Positions 58,882-64,000 of a stretch of 64,000 bases of DNA are shown piece by piece; within the stretch, counting starts at the first letter, position 1; each line of letters begins with the position of its first letter. The stretch comes from Elmis aenea. Taxonomy: Eukaryota > Arthropoda > Insecta > Coleoptera > Elmidae. The position numbers and the translations under genes are program-made. The notes beneath the pieces were generated by a model. It was not told the DNA's origin. It ran no database searches and saw only the letters and a program-made list of their open reading frames with translations. The stretch spans positions 7,878,640-7,942,639 of the forward strand of contig OX393581.1 in the NCBI GenBank assembly GCA_947652605.1, read 5' to 3'.

Positions 58882-59923
58882 TTAAAACAACAAATCTTCA
58901 TCTCCTTCGTCTAACATATTTGCTGCTTCCGCTTGCTCTGCAAGTTTACCTTCAGCAGCCAGTGCTGCCTTTCTTGCATCGGCTTTAGCACGTATAATGC
59001 GCTTTTTGTCTTGGATTTTCTTCAGACGGTAAAATTCTTCTCTTTCTAACTCATCAAGTTCAGAAATAATGTAGGCCAATGTACGTTCGATTCTTGGAAT
59101 GATAACTAGAAAAAAAATCTTTATTAATGATCACTTTATTGTTGTTTTTTTATTTGATACTTACCATGTTCAATAGCATTAACCCTCCTATTAGTGATTT
59201 TAATTACTTCATCTAAAGTAACGAACGAAGTTTGCAAAGATGCCAATTCGACTAACAATTTAACGGCACTTTGATAATTCTTCTTTAACTTAGTAAGTTG
59301 CTGACCACCGCGAGCAAGACCTGCCAGTTCATAAGTATCGGTACCATCTTGATAACTTTCGAATACGGGTAGTGTAACGCCTATAAAAATTGAAATATGC
59401 AGTGCCCCATACTGCTTCATATTTTACTAATAAATACTTACCGGCTACGTTATCTTTTTTGGTGCGAATTTTTATTTGGGCCTTTGTTACATTCTGTAAC
59501 ACCACCTGGTTGAATTCACCGGTTGTAAATTTAGCCTCTGCGAGTGAAAACGCTGCCTCTTTCATAACTTCCCCCATTAAAGTTTTGGTCTACAAGTTTT
59601 TAGAATTAAAAACGAACAGATCGACCCGATTAAATACATTACTTCAATAATTTTGCCTAAAATTAAACGGAATCGCATCTGTAAGGCATCGGCCTTCTTC
59701 TTCAACAGACTGTGACCCTTTTGGGCACCCTTTAGTCTAGCTTTCATTAACATTTGGGCTCTAAAATAAAAAATATGTACAAAAATTGAAATTGGAGTTA
59801 CTCCCTTTTCCTAATTGCCATAATTTTTTAGATTTATTAATAAATTGTATTTCGACCTAAAATACTTAAAAAAATAACGTACCCTCTAGAAGGAAAAATA
59901 GGTAGTCGCTCTTTTCCAGACAT
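58882..59923 (-). CDS. Vha36-1: V-type proton ATPase subunit D, 5 exons
   Basis: Central-stalk rotor subunit of the V1 sector, which couples ATP hydrolysis to proton pumping into endomembrane compartments. Coding exons on the minus strand are 59883-59923, 59643-59760, 59442-59589, 59165-59380 and 58882-59105. All phases fit, giving 248 residues, the normal length. The start is [14 protein letters not shown], then the N-terminal helix ([31 protein letters not shown]), the central region ([28 protein letters not shown]) and the C-terminal helix ([30 protein letters not shown]). It ends in an acidic DEGDEDLLF. Donors are GTACGT, GTAATG and GTAAGT (twice). Head-to-head with ALKBH1. The symbol is the fly name; flies have paralogs, so exact orthology is not certain. 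Confidence 0.95.
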
Positions 59924-60293
59924 TTTCACGTTAAGTTTTTCACAGCTCACAAGATCAAGTCAGCTGACTGTGTAGGAACATTTGGATTAGGAAACCCAAA
60001 CTGTAAAATCCCTATGTGACCTGTATGTTGATATTATCAAAATACCAACAGACAACGAATTCGTACGTCTTATCAAATTTTTTGATTTTAATTGTTGCTT
60101 TAAAAAAGTTTAATACGTTTTGGCTTAATAATAATTCAAGCTGTTTCATTTTATCAATCTTAAATTTAAGTTCCTTAAAAATTAAACAGTTTTGTTTTTA
60201 AGGCATGGTTTCTGCCTAACCTGTGCTTGGCTCAGTTGGCCACCTTGTAGAGATTTTTACTTTTAAAATCGCCGCGAAAAACATTCAAAAGCC
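59924..60293. promoter_or_regulatory. Shared promoter region of V-ATPase D and ALKBH1
   Basis: 370 bp separate the two divergent start codons, so both promoters and 5' UTRs must fit here or overlap. I see no TATA box clearly placed for either gene. The segment near 59960 (GTCAGCTGACTG) is an E-box-like palindrome. Confidence 0.5.
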
Positions 60294-61608
60294 ATGTTTA
60301 AAGAATCTTTTAAGTATTATAAATCGAAACACAACCCACCCAATGTAGTTGGGGTTTTAAATTTTAAAGAGCCCGAAAAAATAGTCGACGCCAGGGTAAA
60401 TAAACAAATAAATTGATTTTGGAGAACTTATATATTAGTAAATTCAAAATTGTTATAGGTCGTTATTAAAAAAATCAACAACGCTTGCACTGATAGTTTA
60501 TATGGATTAGTATCACCAGAAAAATGGACTGTATTTGAAATTAAAAGTAATCCAGGTAATAAAAGTTACACTTTAATTGGTAATAGATATGATAATATGG
60601 GTTATTTAGGGCTAGTTTTTATAAAAAATCCATTTACCGGTAATGGTCACCGATACTGGATTACAAGAAGTTTACAGGACTACACACGTAAACCGAACAG
60701 GCTTAATTTAGATATACATGGGGACATAGGTGCACACCAAGAATGGTGGGACATTTGCGAGGCTACAAGAAATATACATTTACTAAAAAAATTGAGATGG
60801 GCAACATTAGGGTACCATCATAATTGGGACACAAAGGTATTAAACACACAGAAATAGAAAAAAATTATGTACTAAAATATTCCACGAAATTTTAGGTTTA
60901 TAGTGAAAATTTAAGGAATGATTTTCCTAGTGACCTTTCTGTTCTATGTAAATATGTAGCAAATGTGCTGGGATATGTTAGTTTTAATCCAGAAGCAGCG
61001 ATTGTTAACTATTATCATATGGATTCTACATTATCAGGCCATACAGATCATTCTGAACAAAATGTGACTGCTCCACTATTTTCCTTTAGGTAAACCCCAA
61101 AATTATATCGAAGTTAAAAAAGTAACTTTAAAAAATTGTAAAAAATGTTTTAAATCCCAAAAAAATATCGAAGTTGAAAAAGTAGCTTTAAAAAATTAAA
61201 AAAAATCTTTTAAGGGATGGGATGTAGATTTTTTTAAAAATATTTGTAATATTTCTATATTTTTTTAGTTTTGGACAATCGGCTATTTTTCTCATAGGAG
61301 GGGAAACAATTGATGTTAAGCCTACACCGATTTTATTGAATAGCGGTGACATAGTTATAATGGGTGGAAAATCGAGGCTTTGTTATCACGGTGTACCAAA
61401 AGTGCTACCGGCGCAGAACGAACCATGGAAACATATCGATAACCTGTGTGAAACAACAGACAGTTCTAATTATTTTGACTGTGATATTATTGAAAATTGT
61501 CGAAGCAGCATATTCTGGGAACCATTTGACAATTATGTGAGAAGTTCAAGGATAAATATCAATGTGCGACAAGTTTTAAATGAAGGGCAATACGGCCTTA
61601 ATTCATAG
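60294..61608 (+). CDS. ALKBH1: ALKBH1, AlkB-type Fe(II)/2-oxoglutarate dioxygenase, 4 exons
   Basis: Demethylase of nucleic acids; ALKBH1 proteins act on tRNA and on other reported substrates in nucleus and mitochondria. Exons are 60294-60395, 60459-60836, 60896-61089 and 61269-61608, joined in phase, 337 residues. Iron ligands are H and D in SGHTDHSEQN and the distal H in CYHGVPK. The 2-oxoglutarate-binding arginine lies in RININVRQV, the ALKBH R-x-N-x-N-x-R signature. YRxxx-like and GYHHNWDTK are typical ALKBH1 blocks, with AAIVNYYHMDSTLSGH just before the HxD. It is shorter than the human protein (389) mainly at the N-terminus. The start MFKESFKYYKSKHNPPN is the first in-frame ATG. Introns are 60-180 bp. 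Confidence 0.93.
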
Positions 61609-62755
61609 TGATTAAGACATCAAAGTGATTAACATATTTCATGTAAGTGTTTTGTACTTCTCTTTTAAAAGTAAAGATTGTACTGAAAATTACTTGAACC
61701 ACAAGGGGATGTCAATAATAAGAGCTTCAGAAATGTTTAAGGGCCTCATAACTTTCAAGGGGACCTGTTCATTTAACAGAATGTTCAAAATACAGAATCA
61801 CAAATGAGAGGACACGTTCGGTAGCACTCGTAGTTGCTCGGTTTCCTTCGCTCCGTTAGCAACACCCAGATGCTAAAATGAAACGGCTACTCATTTAAAG
61901 CAGGACAGGCTGTAGTCGACATCAAGTCAATCTAACGTAAAATAATGTATATATATTTATGTGTATGTTTGACAGCATTTGTTGAGGTTATGTTTAATGT
62001 AAATAATACATTATAGTTATTGGAAATTATGAAAACTTTAAAATAATGCTGTTATTATAAAGAACAGATAAAAGAATGTAACTTGGCGTCCAGAAATACT
62101 CGTCTAAAAATTAATTTAAAAAACGTGAAGACCTACAAAATAACAGTTGAAAATATACAGATCTGCATAAGAAACTGAAAATAGTTTAACAGTTAATTTA
62201 TTTATGGTTAATATATATAATAATGCTAATTATTAAAAGGCGAATTCCATGCTTCTCCAGCAATACATAAAAAATGTGATTAAAATTGTACATAAACACA
62301 TAAAATCTTGCTTTTTTTTCAGTGCTTATCGATATGTATATAGAATTTAAATACTGCCATATTTATTGAAAGTACCTATAAATAAATTATACTCAACTTA
62401 TGAATGATCAACTTACACTTAACTTCAGCATGAATTAATAGAAGACCAAAATGTAATATTGGCTGACTACAAAGAAACATGCTAGACGAAAACTTGCTGA
62501 TTTAAAAAATGTATTTATGGAATTTTATTTGTGGATATGCTAAGAATTGCACAAATTTAATTATTATAAGCAGATTTGTAAAATATATCTACAAATCGAA
62601 ACTAACATTTTTCTAATGCTTATAACAGATTGAACTAAAATATTAATGATTAGTATATAGTAGAAGTGGAATAATTTTTAATTACACATTTTAGTCAGTT
62701 CAGCAAAAGATCAGCAACCACTTTTTAAATTCTTAATGAAATTGATAACAGTAAT
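61609..62755. other. 3' flank of ALKBH1
   Basis: AT-rich DNA with no gene recognised. An AATAAA at about 62386 could terminate ALKBH1, though it is 780 nt from the stop. A GC-richer patch near 61810-61890 is unassigned. Confidence 0.5.
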
Positions 62756-62759
62756 ATAT

Positions 62760-63023
62760 GTATAGTAATGATCATCATCGTTATCCTCTTTTACCCGTAG
62801 GTGTCGAAGTTTGTTCTTTCATATTTTCAATTTTTCGAGTGCTTCCTGTAATTCTGTTTCTTGTGTTTGTATTTTCTTAATTTCTTATATTCTCCTTTTG
62901 CTCATCCCTTTCATTTTTGAGTGATTTGTAAAAGTATTCTTCCCACCTATCCGTAATATCTTTTCCGTTAGTTATTAGTTGTTCGTTTCAATACTTTATA
63001 GATTTCACTTTTGTTTCTGGTCT
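62760..63023 (-). pseudogene. LINE fragment cut by assembly gap
   Basis: The minus strand reads ITDRWEEYFYKSLKNERDEQ, the conserved WEEYF motif just before the reverse transcriptase of RTE-like LINEs, then TRNRITGSTRKIENMKEQTS-like text. The fragment meets the gap on its 5' side. Confidence 0.65.
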
Positions 63024-63223
63024 NNNNNNNNNNNNNNNNNNNNNNNNNNNNNNNNNNNNNNNNNNNNNNNNNNNNNNNNNNNNNNNNNNNNNNNNNNNNN
63101 NNNNNNNNNNNNNNNNNNNNNNNNNNNNNNNNNNNNNNNNNNNNNNNNNNNNNNNNNNNNNNNNNNNNNNNNNNNNNNNNNNNNNNNNNNNNNNNNNNNN
63201 NNNNNNNNNNNNNNNNNNNNNNN
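63024..63223. other. Assembly gap, 200 N
   Basis: Exactly 200 unresolved bases, a typical fixed-length scaffold gap, so the true length is unknown. Reading frames drawn through it are meaningless. The DNA right after it (about 63224-63270) is much richer in G than its surroundings. Confidence 1.
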
Positions 63224-63392
63224 TCAAGCTACGTCGGCGAAAGGGGTAGGGCGGGGGGATCGGCTCCGGTCTTAACCCAATTTATTTTAATTTTTATTGA
63301 AGTTTACGATTACCTTCGTACTGTATACTGCAGAAATTAATTTTGTTTGACAAAGAACAATATTGTTCAGTTTTCATTGTAATTCATAATTA

Positions 63393-63713
63393 CAGAACAC
63401 AACCCATTTAACACGTTGCGCCTACATGGGTATGCAGTGTGCTGAACAAAACGCCTACTTTTGTCATTTTTAGACAGCCTGCGTAACTGTTTTGTCAAAT
63501 TAGTTGCAGGTCTATGTAGGCGTTTCGTGTCGTGGTTGCCTATCAATAGGCGCAATGTTTAGTGGGTTGCATACCGTACATTACGCCTACATGGATATGC
63601 AATTAATTTAACGTCGTTTCTACGCAGGTTGCCTGAAAATGCCGAAAGTAGGCGCTTTGTTAAGCACATTGCATACCTATTTAGGCGCAATCTGCTAAGT
63701 GGGTTGCGTTTTG
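63393..63713. mobile_element. Foldback MITE with about 95-bp arms, 321 bp
   Basis: The left arm (CAGAACACAACCCATTTAAC...) and the reverse complement of the right arm (CAAAACGCAACCCACTTAGC...) match for about 95 bp. Both include GCCTACxTGGGTATGC-like and GTAGGCG motifs. TA flanks both ends (63391-63392 and 63714-63715), suggesting a Tc1/mariner-type origin. The central 130 bp repeats part of the arm motif again. There is no gene. Confidence 0.75.
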
Positions 63714-64000
63714 TATTTCAGTAGGCGCCTGTTATCAATAAATATATTATTATTAATAATTGTTTATTCTGAAATAAATAACTTATTATTCGAAGGTCAA
63801 CATTTTTTTTGACATTTAAATGCTGTTAAACCTAATTATTAAAGAAATTGGTTTTAAACATAAAAAGTTAAACATCAATCAAGTGCTTTGGCACTAAAAT
63901 TTTAAAAAAATCATTTAAGTGGAGTTTATTGCTTTGGCCTGTAAACGACTCACTTCTATAATTTTTTAAAAATCTGACCAAAAGTAACTAAGGAAAAAAG

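Noticed and set aside
62979..63340. Frames crossing the N run
   Set aside because: The sequence is unknown there, so no protein can be claimed.

Overview
The window is AT-rich animal nuclear DNA with spliced genes, long introns and many transposable-element relics. Protein similarity points to an insect, possibly a beetle: an insect-type arylalkylamine N-acetyltransferase, a lap/CALM protein carrying the insect version of the ANTH domain, and mixed mariner, hAT, piggyBac, Harbinger and LINE debris. The species cannot be named from the sequence alone.

Left two thirds (1-41476, minus strand): one large gene for a single-pass membrane protein with a signal peptide, five sushi/CCP domains, one transmembrane helix and a cytoplasmic tail with a PTYEEA motif. 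I reconstruct six exons (40762-41476, 21257-21466, 18450-18680, 18153-18388, 2747-2895 and 1-100). Every junction keeps the reading frame, and the gene runs off the left edge. Its introns of about 19 kb and 15 kb hold most of the transposon relics. An intact intronless coding sequence for the clathrin-assembly protein lap/PICALM (38562-40427, same strand) lies inside the first intron.

Middle right (46904-49710, minus): a three-exon GNAT acetyltransferase of the insect AANAT/dopamine N-acetyltransferase type. A probable 5' non-coding exon near 52.86-53.03 kb has an X-box-like palindrome beside it. From 49.7 to 58.9 kb there is otherwise only intergenic DNA with transposon fragments.

Right (58882-61608): a divergent pair, V-ATPase subunit D (minus, five exons) and ALKBH1 (plus, four exons), with start codons 370 bp apart and probably a shared promoter region. 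A 30-33 bp minisatellite lies just 3' of the V-ATPase gene. After 61.6 kb there are LINE remains, a 200-N assembly gap and a terminal-inverted-repeat element.

Mobile elements: one apparently intact mariner (29862-31155) is inserted in a decayed transposase gene, and a second mariner (43758-45004) is dead. Non-autonomous elements with identifiable target-site duplications include Harbinger-like (2182-2359 and the near-perfect 140-bp hairpin 50019-50158), piggyBac-like (17043-17571), hAT-like (43316-43627, 48088-48303, 54192-55270) and a TA-flanked foldback (63393-63713). At least eight 5'- or 3'-truncated LINE fragments occur, plus a dispersed family whose ends read TACAGGGTGT. I found no CRISPR array, no rRNA and no convincing tRNA.
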